From NCBI GenBank assembly GCA_019090455.1, contig JAHRWA010000092.1, forward strand, positions 1 through 44,142: a DNA stretch of 44,142 nt, read 5' to 3'. Shown one piece after another: positions 1 through 9,779 of this stretch (positions within the stretch are counted from its first letter, which is position 1; every line of letters begins with the position of its first letter). Source of the DNA: Pseudomonadales bacterium (lineage in GTDB: Bacteria > Pseudomonadota > Gammaproteobacteria > Pseudomonadales > DC-out160). The translations under genes were made by a program, and so were the position numbers. Below the pieces are notes generated by a model. It saw nothing but the letters and a program-made list of their open reading frames with translations. It was not told the origin of the DNA and searched no databases.

Positions 1-40
1 ATTTTGAATCCCGCGCGTCTACCAGTTTCGCCACCCCGGC
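1..40 (-). tRNA. tRNA-Leu (anticodon CAA), 5' part only
   Basis: Read on the minus strand, the sequence opens with GCCGGGGTGGCGAAACTGG, a typical bacterial tRNA-Leu acceptor and D-arm start. It continues through an anticodon stem CGGGA and the loop TTCAAAA. The middle three bases of that loop are CAA, so it should read UUG codons. The long variable arm, T-arm and acceptor 3' side lie outside the window. The first 40 bases strongly resemble E. coli leuX from memory. Confidence 0.9.
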
Positions 41-63
41 AGGGGGAGCCTTTCGAGCGAGCG

Positions 64-91
64 ATTATATCAGCGAGAAATCGAAGGTCAA
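64..91 (-). promoter_or_regulatory. sigma70 promoter of tRNA-Leu
   Basis: On the minus strand TTGACC and a perfect TATAAT are 16 bases apart. The -10 box ends 23 bases before the tRNA 5' end. The bases after the -10 box are GC-rich (CGCTCGCTCG), which is the kind of discriminator seen in stringently controlled stable-RNA promoters. That control is inference. Confidence 0.65.
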
Positions 92-340
92 TATCTAAAA
101 CTCTTTAATGGCCACTAAGGTCGATTTAAATGACATCATTTATAACCACGCTGATGGCATTTTGACTCAGTAATAGCAAACTAATCTCACCGCAACTCCC
201 AATTCTACTACGGTTAAAAATAGAGCAATTTTTGAGCCCAGAAAAGATTGGAACTCCCGTTTTGTGAAGTCATCCAGTGTTTGCCTGCTTATCCTGTTGC
301 CTAAACCCTAAAAATTAAGAAGTAACAAGGTCCTATCATT
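92..340. other. Intergenic region before the large lipoprotein gene
   Basis: No coding sequence is supported here. The stretch separates the divergent tRNA-Leu and lipoprotein genes. The only recognisable element next to the downstream gene is an AAGG-type ribosome site about ten bases before its ATG. No convincing plus-strand promoter was found. Confidence 0.5.
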
Positions 341-3163
341 ATGAATATAGATTTACTGAGGATTGTTTTGTTAAGCAGTGTTGTTGTCATCGCGGCTTGC
401 GGCGGTGGCGGTGGTGGTGATGGTGAATCTAGCGGGGATGGAGGAGGAACCTCTAATACCGATGACGGCGGCAATGATGGTGGGGGTGGGTCAACAAATA
501 CCGGTTCAAGCTCGACGGCAACTATGACCTTTAATATTAGTAGTGCAGTGGCTTTATTGGCTAATTCGGATGTGGTGGAAGCGGTGGCATCCAGTAGTAT
601 GGTGCGAGGAGTCGCGGGTGAGAAGCCGTTATTTACTTACCGAATTGTGAATAATTCGGCTCGTTCGATTCGAGCGGTAGATGGGGAGGACGATGGCACT
701 GCGACAGACTCGTCTACTGATGCGGAGACGACGACTGAATCCAGTTCAGAGGATTCCGAGTCGGAAGGCGGCTCTACGAATCTGTTATCGATTGATGAGG
801 ATGGCAACGCCTCGCTAGCAATAGAGAGTAATGTGCCGATTAAAATACTTTATACCCTTGCGTCACCCGATGGCGATAGTGTGTATGTGGCGCTCGATAA
901 TGGTTGGTATGATTATGATGGTAATGACTATACGCAGTACATTGCTGCCAATAATTGCGCGCTCTATAAAGTGACTATTGTGGATAATGCTTTTGATTGT
1001 GTTGAAGAAGGGCTTTATGTACAGAATATGGATGATAGTTATCGCAAAGCGATAAGTGGTAATCAAAAGCCGATTCAGTTTGATTCTGCCGGAAACCTGT
1101 ATTTTGCGGCAACTACGTTTTCCGTTGGTGGTGATTCTTGGTGCATGCAATATGATGAGAATGGCGATTGTATTGAGGAGGAAACCAATTACTGGATAGA
1201 GGGTTCTGACTGGCAACCGCGAATTTATATGAGAGATGTGGATACGGGAGAGGTTTCTGCCGTTACTCAAGATAATGAGTCCATCGACTTTTTCTTAGTA
1301 TTGCCTTCGGGCGAATTAGTTTTTCAATCTTACAATGAGACCAATTGGCAAAATGAGCTTTCTATCCTTCAGGGTAGCCAAAAGATTGATTTGTCTGGTG
1401 GTAGTTGGGGAGTCGACTTTTTTACGGTGGATAGCGGTAATACCGTGATTTTCGGTCAAGGGGATTATTCCGGTACTGATGAGAACGGATTACGATTTGC
1501 TAGGCCTAGGACTGAAGGCGGTGTGGAAAAGGCGAGTCTCAATACCTCTTTGTTTGGTGCCGATAATCGTAATAGTGGCTGGGGGAATCCGAAACCGCGT
1601 CGTATTATTCCGGGTGATGATGGTCGCTTATACGGTGTTTTCGAAGGAGGGCGGGATACTTATGATTCTTCGGGTAACTATGACGGCTGGACTCAAATTC
1701 TAACTCTGTATCAGATGTTACCTTATGATGGCGTGCCAAAACTGGAGTTGGAGTTGGGTACCAATGTCGATTGGTGGAGCTGGATGGGGGATACGCCATT
1801 TCAGATATCCAGAGGTTACCTGTATTACACTGAGACGATAGATGTGGAATTTTTGGGGACAGCTGATGTCATTCGTATGATGAATTTAACGACTCGAGAA
1901 ACCACGACATTGCTAGAGCCTGTTGCAGGGGGCGATCCTCGCTATCAAATCTATAACTGGCGTTTAAATGGAACCATTATTTATTTCTCAGGTTTAAATA
2001 AAAATGGCAACGTCGTGGTAACCGGCGAACTGGATACGGTTGTGATTAGAGAAGGCGAAGATATTACCGCTGCACTGACGGTGAACGCGACCGCATCGGC
2101 GTTGGGTGCGACTTCGAGCGTTCAAGATATTGAGGTCTTGTTACCTCAGCAGCCAGAAGTGGATACCGGATCGTCCGCGGTGGTATTGGAAGTGCATCAG
2201 GATATGGATAACCTCTATTCTATGAGTGTGGATTTCTCCAAGTACATGGATAAGGATCTGGTAGCTGAGCATTTGGCTCTGACTTCAGGTGATACCTCGG
2301 AGGGGCCAATGGAAGATGGCGGTATCACTTATTTGCCTGTGTGGCTGTTCAAAACCTTGCACCTGATTCCTGATCTTGATGGATTGGGTGCATCGGATAC
2401 TGTTGCGATGTCACCGGGTACGGAGTACACCTTGTCCTTTGCTAGCGGTATTCGCGATGCCTACGACTGGGATCTCACTGCGACCGACGACAGTTTGGTT
2501 ACCTTGCGACCGGATAATGGCTGGTACGTGGGCACTCTGAGTGATTCAGTGGATGCGACGGTAGCAGAAACAGATGTGCTGCGTTATGCCGGGCCGGATA
2601 CGTTGGGCGATTTAGAGACTTTCAACTTAGGCTCTATTCCTGCTGATGTACGATTTGAGTTTTCAGGGAAAAACATGGGTTGGGAAGGCCCCCAACTCAT
2701 GATCTGGGATGATGATAGCGGCGTTACCGATACGTGGACTAAAACGATAGTGCGCCTCCGTATGGGAAATTGGTCTGATTTAGAGTATCGCGACACCGAT
2801 GGCAATGGCATGTGGGATAACGCAGAAACACCTGAGATGTTTAACGGAACCTTCAAGCGCTACCGCGTCGACCTCTATGGCGCCAATTTGATGGTGTCGG
2901 TATCAGAAGATGGCTCGACTTATTCTGAAGTCGAGGGTTTGACTCAGGCAAATATGGGAGCACGAGCGAGTACCTATAGTTTGCTACTCAGAGCTAGGGA
3001 CAGTCTACAGTTAGATAATCTAGAGATCTCAACGCTTGATTCTTCGGGTGGGATGATGACTGTTGCTGGGGATATCTATAGTGAGGATTTCAATGGTGAT
3101 ACTGAGGTGCCGAGTAGCTTTGCCACTGATGTTACTGCCACTTTAAACCTGGAAAATTGGTAA
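341..3163 (+). CDS. Large Gly/Ser-rich outer-membrane lipoprotein of unknown function
   Basis: A 940-residue protein with a short lipoprotein signal: a hydrophobic stretch ends in the lipobox VIAAC, so Cys20 should be acylated. Glycine at +2 fits outer-membrane sorting. A Gly/Asp/Ser/Asn linker follows to about residue 58, and a second acidic Ser/Thr/Glu linker lies around residues 113-146. The middle has many short aromatic and Asp/Gly-rich strands of the kind seen in beta-propellers. Around residues 620-730 a segment with KYMDKDLVAEHLAL resembles bacterial Ig-like (SbsA type) domains, and the last 200 residues look like a beta-sandwich. Start chosen at an ATG with AAGG upstream. No catalytic motif recognised; an exported binding or envelope role is a guess. 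It stands alone between tRNA-Leu and a terminator. Confidence 0.85.
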   Translation: MNIDLLRIVLLSSVVVIAACGGGGGGDGESSGDGGGTSNTDDGGNDGGGGSTNTGSSSTATMTFNISSAVALLANSDVVEAVASSSMVRGVAGEKPLFTYRIVNNSARSIRAVDGEDDGTATDSSTDAETTTESSSEDSESEGGSTNLLSIDEDGNASLAIESNVPIKILYTLASPDGDSVYVALDNGWYDYDGNDYTQYIAANNCALYKVTIVDNAFDCVEEGLYVQNMDDSYRKAISGNQKPIQFDSAGNLYFAATTFSVGGDSWCMQYDENGDCIEEETNYWIEGSDWQPRIYMRDVDTGEVSAVTQDNESIDFFLVLPSGELVFQSYNETNWQNELSILQGSQKIDLSGGSWGVDFFTVDSGNTVIFGQGDYSGTDENGLRFARPRTEGGVEKASLNTSLFGADNRNSGWGNPKPRRIIPGDDGRLYGVFEGGRDTYDSSGNYDGWTQILTLYQMLPYDGVPKLELELGTNVDWWSWMGDTPFQISRGYLYYTETIDVEFLGTADVIRMMNLTTRETTTLLEPVAGGDPRYQIYNWRLNGTIIYFSGLNKNGNVVVTGELDTVVIREGEDITAALTVNATASALGATSSVQDIEVLLPQQPEVDTGSSAVVLEVHQDMDNLYSMSVDFSKYMDKDLVAEHLALTSGDTSEGPMEDGGITYLPVWLFKTLHLIPDLDGLGASDTVAMSPGTEYTLSFASGIRDAYDWDLTATDDSLVTLRPDNGWYVGTLSDSVDATVAETDVLRYAGPDTLGDLETFNLGSIPADVRFEFSGKNMGWEGPQLMIWDDDSGVTDTWTKTIVRLRMGNWSDLEYRDTDGNGMWDNAETPEMFNGTFKRYRVDLYGANLMVSVSEDGSTYSEVEGLTQANMGARASTYSLLLRARDSLQLDNLEISTLDSSGGMMTVAGDIYSEDFNGDTEVPSSFATDVTATLNLENW

Positions 3164-3227
3164 AGTGGCAGTAGTTGCTAAAGGCTACACACCCATAGAA
3201 AAAGGCTAATATAGAAAGCCTAGTGAT

Positions 3228-3265
3228 ACGGGGAAACGCTCATAATAGGGCGTTTTTCCGTTTTC
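3228..3265 (+). terminator. Intrinsic terminator after the lipoprotein gene
   Basis: ACGGGGAAACGC at 3228-3239 pairs with GCGTTTTTCCGT at 3250-3261, a 12-bp stem with two G-T pairs and a ten-base loop. TTTTCT follows. This isolates the lipoprotein gene from queA. Confidence 0.8.
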
Positions 3266-3364
3266 TAGTCTCAGAAAGAATGATGTAAATAAAGGCTGGG
3301 GCTGGTGTAGTTGATCAATTTTCGATACCCTTGCGCCATTCTAATGACCGGTCTCCCCATTACC

Positions 3365-4459
3365 ATGAAAGTCTCTGATTTTGACTATCAATTACCTGAT
3401 GCATTAATTGCGCGTTACCCAACAGCCGAGCGTACGAGTAGTCGATTACTGTGTTTAAACGGTAGTAGCGGCGTGCTTGAGCACTGCCAGTTCGCGGATC
3501 TGATTGAGAAATTGTGCCCTGGTGATTTGCTTGTGTTGAATGATACGCGAGTGCTGCCTGCACGCTTGTTGGGAAAGAAGGAAACCGGTGGCCGTATTGA
3601 AATAATGGTCGAGAGAGTCTTGTCTGCGACGGAGGTGCTTGCCCATGTGCGGGCGAGTAAGTCACCGAAGCCCGGTAGTCGTCTTTTGGTTGAGCAGGAT
3701 GATTCGGTTCATCGCAATCAACGCGCTTCCCAGGAACTGAGCTTTAATGTTTTAGGGCGTAAGGGTGAGCTGTTTCATTTGGAAGTGAGTGGAGATACCA
3801 CTGCGTTAGAGGTTATGTCGATCGCGGGTCATATGCCTTTGCCGCCGTATATCGATCGGCCTGATGAAGACGCAGATCAAGAGCGGTATCAGACGGTATA
3901 TTCAAAGAAGCTCGGTGCTGTTGCAGCGCCTACTGCGGGACTTCATTTTGATGATGCGTTGTTAGAGCAGATTAAAGCAAAAGGGGTTCAATGCCATTTT
4001 GTGACTTTGCATGTGGGTGCTGGTACATTTCAGCCGGTGCGAGTTGAGGATGTGAAAGACCATCATATGCATTCAGAAACTATCGATGTGAGTGCGGATT
4101 TGTGTCAAAAGGTGGAACAAACGAAAGCGGCTGGTGGGCGTGTTATTGCAGTCGGTACTACCAGTGTTCGATGCTTGGAGACTGCGGCTTTAAAAAGCGA
4201 GCCGGGCAAACTACTTTCTCCTTATCAGGGTGAGACAGATATCTTTATTTATCCCGGATACACTTTCCAAGTGGTGGATGCCATGGTGACTAATTTCCAT
4301 TTACCGAAATCAACTCTGCTTATGTTGATCAGTGCCTTTGCCGGAAAAGGCAATGTGATGCGAGCTTACGCGGAGGCAATTAATTCGGAGTATCGCTTTT
4401 TTAGTTACGGCGATGCGATGTTTATTACGGGTGAAGGTAGTCTCGATCCGTCACGATAG
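3365..4459 (+). CDS. queA: S-adenosylmethionine:tRNA ribosyltransferase-isomerase QueA
   Basis: QueA transfers and isomerises the ribosyl part of SAM onto preQ1 in tRNA anticodon wobble position 34, making epoxyqueuosine. The 364-residue product shows the family hallmarks: [11 protein letters not shown] near the N terminus, [11 protein letters not shown], the [12 protein letters not shown] block, [11 protein letters not shown] followed by HHMHSE, and [17 protein letters not shown] near the end. The start is set at the ATG of [19 protein letters not shown] because the E. coli protein begins at the equivalent point. An in-frame TTG 54 bases upstream would add residues the family lacks. No strong ribosome site precedes any candidate start. 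It is followed by tgt, the earlier step of the same pathway, after a 211-base spacer with tandem repeats. Confidence 0.96.
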   Translation: MKVSDFDYQLPDALIARYPTAERTSSRLLCLNGSSGVLEHCQFADLIEKLCPGDLLVLNDTRVLPARLLGKKETGGRIEIMVERVLSATEVLAHVRASKSPKPGSRLLVEQDDSVHRNQRASQELSFNVLGRKGELFHLEVSGDTTALEVMSIAGHMPLPPYIDRPDEDADQERYQTVYSKKLGAVAAPTAGLHFDDALLEQIKAKGVQCHFVTLHVGAGTFQPVRVEDVKDHHMHSETIDVSADLCQKVEQTKAAGGRVIAVGTTSVRCLETAALKSEPGKLLSPYQGETDIFIYPGYTFQVVDAMVTNFHLPKSTLLMLISAFAGKGNVMRAYAEAINSEYRFFSYGDAMFITGEGSLDPSR

Positions 4460-4520
4460 AATTCAGTCGTACTTTGCTAAGTTGATTCATGCAGCAGATC
4501 CAATCAACACTGAACCTATT

Positions 4521-4610
4521 ACACTCAATTCAACAATGCTTAATTCAACAATGTTTAATTCAATAATGCTTAATTCAACAATGCTCAACTCAATACCGCT
4601 TAACTTAATA
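4521..4610 (+). repeat. Six tandem copies of a 15-bp unit between queA and tgt
   Basis: The units start at 4521, 4536, 4551, 4566, 4581 and 4596. The commonest form is ATGCTTAATTCAACA, present exactly twice, and the others differ by one to five bases. The array is AT-rich and fills most of the queA-tgt spacer. Because 15 is a multiple of three, the frame that overlaps the end of queA stays open through the array and reads a repeated M-L-N-S-T pentapeptide. That frame has no sign of being a real gene. Confidence 0.9.
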
Positions 4611-4658
4611 AGACTGAGCTAAACTATTTTCCTATATAAAAACGAAAGCTATAGATGA

Positions 4659-5765
<1,107 letters not shown>

Positions 5766-5880
5766 ATTTGAGCTTTAGAGGGTATTTGTAATACGGAGCT
5801 CAGTTGGAATATATAGAGATTAGCCGGACTAGTTAGGCATCAGTTGGAAAACATAAAGTGATTGATCTGGTGCCGGTTAT

Positions 5881-5910
5881 TTGAACTGTTTTTGAAAGAG
5901 CGTCTATATT
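5881..5910 (+). promoter_or_regulatory. Candidate sigma70 promoter for yajC-secD-secF
   Basis: TTGAAC (4 of 6) and TATATT (5 of 6) are separated by 18 bases. They lie about 110 bases before yajC, in the 255-base gap after tgt, which holds no gene. The assignment is by motif only. Confidence 0.4.
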
Positions 5911-6020
5911 AAAGATGAGCTGTGTTGCAGCCACCTCTATTAGTGATTCAACGATAGTGAAATCAAAGTAGTGTCTTTTGTGAAAGACCCAGAGATTAGT
6001 GAAATAGAGAGGATAGAATA

Positions 6021-6353
6021 ATGAGTTTTTTTATATCGGAAGCCATGGCTGAAGCGGGACCAGAAGCGTTGGGTACCCCAGACATATCGCAATTCCTATT
6101 TTTGGGCGGCTTTGTTGTCATATTTTATTTCCTTTTATGGCGACCTCAAAACAAACGCCAAAAGGAACAAAAGGCGTTGATCAGTAGTATTGATAAAGGT
6201 GATGAAGTGGTCATTAGCGGTGGCCTCATGGGGAAAATCGTGAAAGTTGATGGAGACTACGCAGTGCTGGAAATTGCGAATAACACTCAGGTTAAAATTC
6301 AGAAAGGGGCCGTTGCCTCAACTCTTCCCAAAGGAACGTTGAAAGCGATTTAA
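6021..6353 (+). CDS. yajC: Preprotein translocase subunit YajC
   Basis: A 110-residue single-span inner-membrane protein that associates with SecDF next to SecYEG. A hydrophobic helix (about residues 26-45, ending FYFLLWRPQ) is followed by the family's basic stretch NKRQKEQK and the KGDEVVISGGLMGKI beta domain. A good AGAGGA ribosome site lies before the ATG. It is followed by secD after 38 bases, the standard yajC-secD-secF order. Confidence 0.96.
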   Translation: MSFFISEAMAEAGPEALGTPDISQFLFLGGFVVIFYFLLWRPQNKRQKEQKALISSIDKGDEVVISGGLMGKIVKVDGDYAVLEIANNTQVKIQKGAVASTLPKGTLKAI

Positions 6354-6391
6354 CTATTTGTCAATTGAGTCAACGGGCGGTCGGATCGAAT

Positions 6392-8269
6392 ATGCTTAAT
6401 AAGTACCCCTTATGGAAATACCTGCTGATACTAACCGTGGTGATAGTCGGCGCGATTTATTCCACTCCTAATTTTTATCCTGATGATCCCGTGGTGCAGA
6501 TTTCGGGAGCGGATGCGGTGATTGAGGTGGATGACCTAGTGTTAAAGCGCGCGACTAAGGCGCTTGATGAGGCAGGAGTATCGTATTTTGCTCCGAGTGT
6601 CGACAAGCGAGCGGGAGTTGTTCGTTTTCAGGATACAGAAACCCAGCTAGTAGCGAAGGATATTGTCGAAGCCGCTTTGGGAGAAAGGTATGTGGTTGCG
6701 TTGAACTTGGCGGAAACCACGCCCGATTGGCTGGTCTCTTTGGGGGCTGGTCCGATGAAGTTAGGTTTGGATTTGCGTGGTGGTGTTCACTTTCTCTTAG
6801 AAGTTGATATCGATAAAGCGCTAGACCAACGCCACAAGAGTTACGTTAGCGAAATAAAACAAAAATTACGGGAAGAAAAAATACGTTACCGTTCAGTGAG
6901 TGCCGATTTAGAAACTGGAATCCGGTTGGTATTTAAAAATAACGTCTCCCGAGATAAAGCCTCCGATTTACTGCGTGATCAATACAGAGCATTCATAATT
7001 CAAGATGCGGATGAGGGTGATGAATTTATTCTTTCACTTGCATTGACCGACTCTAAGATCAAAGAAATTCAAGATTATGCTATTTCTCAAAACCTAACGA
7101 CTATTCGAAATAGAGTCAATGAGATTGGTGTTGCAGAGCCATTAGTTCAGCGTCAGGGAACGCATCGAATTGTAGTGGAATTGCCGGGTGTACAAGACAC
7201 TGCGGCGGCGAAGAGAATCATCGGACGTACTGCCACACTGGAATTTCGATTAGTGGATTGGGAGCATGATGCTAGCTCGGCAAGAGGTGGAAGAGCCCCT
7301 GCGGGTTCAGAGCTTATGCCCTTTAAAAATGATGTACGGCCACCGGTATTATTAAAAAGGCGAATTATAGTATCGGGTGATCGGGTCTTGGATGCGCGAT
7401 CAAATTACGATGAAAACGGTCGGCCCCAGGTGAATATTACCTTGGATGGTCGTGGTGGAAAGAAAATGTCTCGTGTGACTACGGATCATGTAAAAGATGA
7501 CATGGCCGTGGTTTTTGTTGAAACCAAAAGTAAGATGGTTGAAAAAAAGGTTGATGGACAAAAGCAGCTAGTCCGTGAAACTTGGGAAGAAAAGTATGTT
7601 ATCAACCGTGCCACTATTCAAAGTGCCCTCGGTGTTAACTTTCGAATTACCGGCTTAGACAGTCCTTTAGAGAGTTCAGAATTAGCTTTAATGCTAAGAG
7701 CCGGCGCCCTAGCCGCTCCCATGTATTTTGTAGAAGAACGTACGGTTGGGCCTAGTTTAGGACAAGAAAATATCGATGCGGGAAAGATGTCGGTACAACT
7801 GGGTTTCATGGCGGTGATGTTATTTATGGTGGCTTATTACCGGGTTTTCGGTCTTATTGCCAACATGGCTTTGGCTGCTAATGTGATGTTGTTAGTGGCT
7901 GGTATGTCGATGTTGTCCGCCACACTTACGTTGCCGGGTATTGCCGGTATTGTGTTGACCGTAGGGATGGCAGTGGATGCGAATGTGTTAATTTTCGCAA
8001 GAATAAGAGAAGAGTTAGCTAATGGCTTGCCACCTCAGGCGGCAATTAATTCAGGTTTTGATCGCGCTTTCGTGACCATCTTTGACGCCAATATCACCAC
8101 CTTTATTGTGGCGGTTATTTTGTTTGCGTTCGGTACCGGTCCTGTTAAAGGTTTCGCGGTAACATTATCCATCGGTATTTTAACTTCCATGTTTACGGCG
8201 GTATTGGGTACTAGAGCCTTGGTTAACCTTTTTTATGGTAGCCGTCAGTTGACAACGTTAAGGGTGTAG
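6392..8269 (+). CDS. secD: Protein translocase subunit SecD
   Basis: SecD works with SecF in the inner membrane and uses the proton-motive force to pull secreted proteins out on the periplasmic side. The 625-residue product starts MLNKYPLWKY with one membrane helix. It has the conserved LGLDLRGGVHFLLEVD motif, a large periplasmic part, then five helices with the RND-type block GMAVDANVLIFARIREEL. The ATG was preferred to a TTG 27 bases upstream because SecD proteins begin at MLNxYPLWKY. The length is close to the E. coli protein's 615. Confidence 0.97.
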   Translation: MLNKYPLWKYLLILTVVIVGAIYSTPNFYPDDPVVQISGADAVIEVDDLVLKRATKALDEAGVSYFAPSVDKRAGVVRFQDTETQLVAKDIVEAALGERYVVALNLAETTPDWLVSLGAGPMKLGLDLRGGVHFLLEVDIDKALDQRHKSYVSEIKQKLREEKIRYRSVSADLETGIRLVFKNNVSRDKASDLLRDQYRAFIIQDADEGDEFILSLALTDSKIKEIQDYAISQNLTTIRNRVNEIGVAEPLVQRQGTHRIVVELPGVQDTAAAKRIIGRTATLEFRLVDWEHDASSARGGRAPAGSELMPFKNDVRPPVLLKRRIIVSGDRVLDARSNYDENGRPQVNITLDGRGGKKMSRVTTDHVKDDMAVVFVETKSKMVEKKVDGQKQLVRETWEEKYVINRATIQSALGVNFRITGLDSPLESSELALMLRAGALAAPMYFVEERTVGPSLGQENIDAGKMSVQLGFMAVMLFMVAYYRVFGLIANMALAANVMLLVAGMSMLSATLTLPGIAGIVLTVGMAVDANVLIFARIREELANGLPPQAAINSGFDRAFVTIFDANITTFIVAVILFAFGTGPVKGFAVTLSIGILTSMFTAVLGTRALVNLFYGSRQLTTLRV

Positions 8270-8282
8270 GAAGAATATAAAA

Positions 8283-9206
8283 ATGGCGACTAAACAATTT
8301 ACATTTAATTTTATGAGTTATCGAAAAGTAGCGGCTGTTGCCTCTGTCCTCTTCGTTGTTATTTCCATGGGTACACTAGCAATTAACCAGTTATCACTGG
8401 GTTTGGATTTTACTGGCGGTACCTTAATTGAAGTGGCTTACGATGAGGCTGTGGAAATTAACCCGATTCGAGTGACATTAGATGATGCCGGGTATGACGA
8501 TGCGGTTGTACAGCATTTTGGGCGTGCGACTGATGTGTTAATTCGAATACCACCGAAGGATGGTGAGGATAAAGCGAAGCTAGGTGATAACGTGCTGAAG
8601 ACGCTACAAGCTAGGGATGCCAGTGTAGAAAAGCGGCGCATTGAGTTTGTTGGACCTCAGGTGGGTGCGGAGCTGCGAGATCAAAGCGGCATAGCGATGA
8701 TTATTTCTCTTACGTGTATGCTTGTTTACGTTAGTTTGAGGTTTAAATTCAAATTTGCCCTCGGTGCGGTTGTCGCATTGTTTCACGATGTGATGATTGT
8801 TTTGGGTTGTTTTTCATTGTTTCAAATACAGTTTGATTTAACAGTACTGGCTGCCGTTCTGGCGGTAATCGGCTACTCGTTAAATGATACGATTGTAGTT
8901 TCTGATCGCATCAGGGAAAACTTTCGAAAGATGCGGAAGCAAACATCGGAAGAGATCATCAATATTTCCTTGAATCAGACTTTGAGTCGAACGGTGGTGA
9001 CGTCATTGACTACGTTGGTAGTCTTGATGGCACTGTTTATTTTCGGCGGTGAATTAATTCGGGCTTTTTCGATTGCCCTTATACTCGGGGTTGTCATTGG
9101 GACTTATTCTTCGATATTTGTCGCTAGCAATGTATTGTTAAGCATGAATATTAGTATCGAAGACTTTATGGAGAAAGAGGCTGAAGAGGTGGACGATAGG
9201 CCCTAG
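8283..9206 (+). CDS. secF: Protein translocase subunit SecF
   Basis: Partner of SecD in the SecDF-YajC complex. The 307-residue protein has an N-terminal helix, the LGLDFTGGTLIEV motif that mirrors SecD, and a membrane block with GYSLNDTIVVSDRIRENFRK, where the Asp and Arg belong to the proton pathway region. The start lies 13 bases after secD with a GGAA site upstream, so the genes are co-transcribed. The acidic C-terminal tail is short, and an intrinsic terminator lies about 60 bases downstream. Confidence 0.97.
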   Translation: MATKQFTFNFMSYRKVAAVASVLFVVISMGTLAINQLSLGLDFTGGTLIEVAYDEAVEINPIRVTLDDAGYDDAVVQHFGRATDVLIRIPPKDGEDKAKLGDNVLKTLQARDASVEKRRIEFVGPQVGAELRDQSGIAMIISLTCMLVYVSLRFKFKFALGAVVALFHDVMIVLGCFSLFQIQFDLTVLAAVLAVIGYSLNDTIVVSDRIRENFRKMRKQTSEEIINISLNQTLSRTVVTSLTTLVVLMALFIFGGELIRAFSIALILGVVIGTYSSIFVASNVLLSMNISIEDFMEKEAEEVDDRP

Positions 9207-9266
9207 GCTCCAGGCTTGTTGTTTTAAATAAGAGTTTTAATAAAGGTTCGAAGTAACCGTAAAAAG

Positions 9267-9323
9267 AAAAACCGATGACCAACAGCTTGAATATATTAAG
9301 CGTTAATCATCGGTTTTTTTTCG
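9267..9323 (+). terminator. Intrinsic terminator of the sec operon
   Basis: AAAAACCGATGA at 9267-9278 pairs with TCATCGGTTTTT at 9307-9318. The inner part folds again (AAC with GTT, GCTTGA with TTAAGC). A run of eight T follows. The A-run on the other side means it could also stop transcription of the small minus-strand gene that ends at 9353. Confidence 0.85.
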
Positions 9324-9352
9324 CTCGCGTATTGCGAGACAGGGGGGTGAAA

Positions 9353-9511
9353 TCAGTTTCTCTTTTGACGAGGGGTGATCTGTTCTTCCATTCTTAAGGG
9401 GATAAGTTTGTGTTCTTGAGGGATGCTAGATTCTGCAATATCAGCAAACAGGTAAATCATGTCTGCTTGAAAGTTATGAAACCAAACGACTATCTTGTTT
9501 ATCATTTTCAT
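9353..9511 (-). CDS. Small hypothetical protein, 52 residues
   Basis: An uninterrupted 52-codon frame starts at ATG and ends at TGA. The upstream bases on the coding strand, GTGAGGGGATAGCCG, contain a strong GAGGGG ribosome site at proper distance, and the end points into the bidirectional-looking terminator. The product begins MKMINKIVVWFHNFQADM, a short amphipathic or hydrophobic helix, and ends in a basic tail, TPRQKRN. No signal peptidase site or known domain is recognised. It sits alone between secF and suhB. The ribosome site and terminator make it more likely real than chance, but no function can be given. Confidence 0.55.
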   Translation of the reverse strand: MKMINKIVVWFHNFQADMIYLFADIAESSIPQEHKLIPLRMEEQITPRQKRN

Positions 9512-9761
9512 CGGCTATCCCCTCACTTTATTCGTCACCGGCATAGGATCGATTGTTGATGTCTATACTTATCGGTTCGCTTTATTTGAGTATAGGGGGT
9601 GGTAGGGAAATTTTTAGAGCCAACTGGAGATACAATGTAACGACCTTGGAATACAGTAAGATAGGCAGCGATTAATTTTGTAACAGAAATGTGTCGAATG
9701 CGGGGCTGAACAATTTACGCGTTAGGCTGTTTGGTTTTTTTAACAGTAGTAAAAGGGGGTA
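9512..9761. other. Intergenic region between the small gene and suhB
   Basis: About 250 bases without a supported gene. The right end carries T-rich and A-rich runs next to the palindrome at the suhB stop. The left end should contain the promoter of the small minus-strand gene, but no clear -35/-10 pair was found. Confidence 0.5.
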
Positions 9762-9779
9762 AAGCGCTAATTAGCGCTT
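9762..9779 (-). terminator. Palindrome at the suhB stop, probable terminator
   Basis: AAGCGCTAATTAGCGCTT is a perfect 18-bp palindrome that contains the suhB TAA. As RNA it would form a 7-bp stem with an AAUU loop, followed on the minus strand by ACCCCCTTTTAC. The U-run is poor, so termination is plausible but not certain. Confidence 0.4.

Noticed and set aside
863..1270. 135-codon antisense frame inside the lipoprotein gene
   Set aside because: It is Ile/His-rich, as expected from the complement of Asn/Asp-rich codons, and has no start signals. It is a shadow of the real gene.
4413..4622. 69-codon frame overlapping the end of queA and covering the tandem repeats
   Set aside because: It is open only because the 15-bp unit has no stop in this frame. 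It has no ribosome site and overlaps queA coding sequence.
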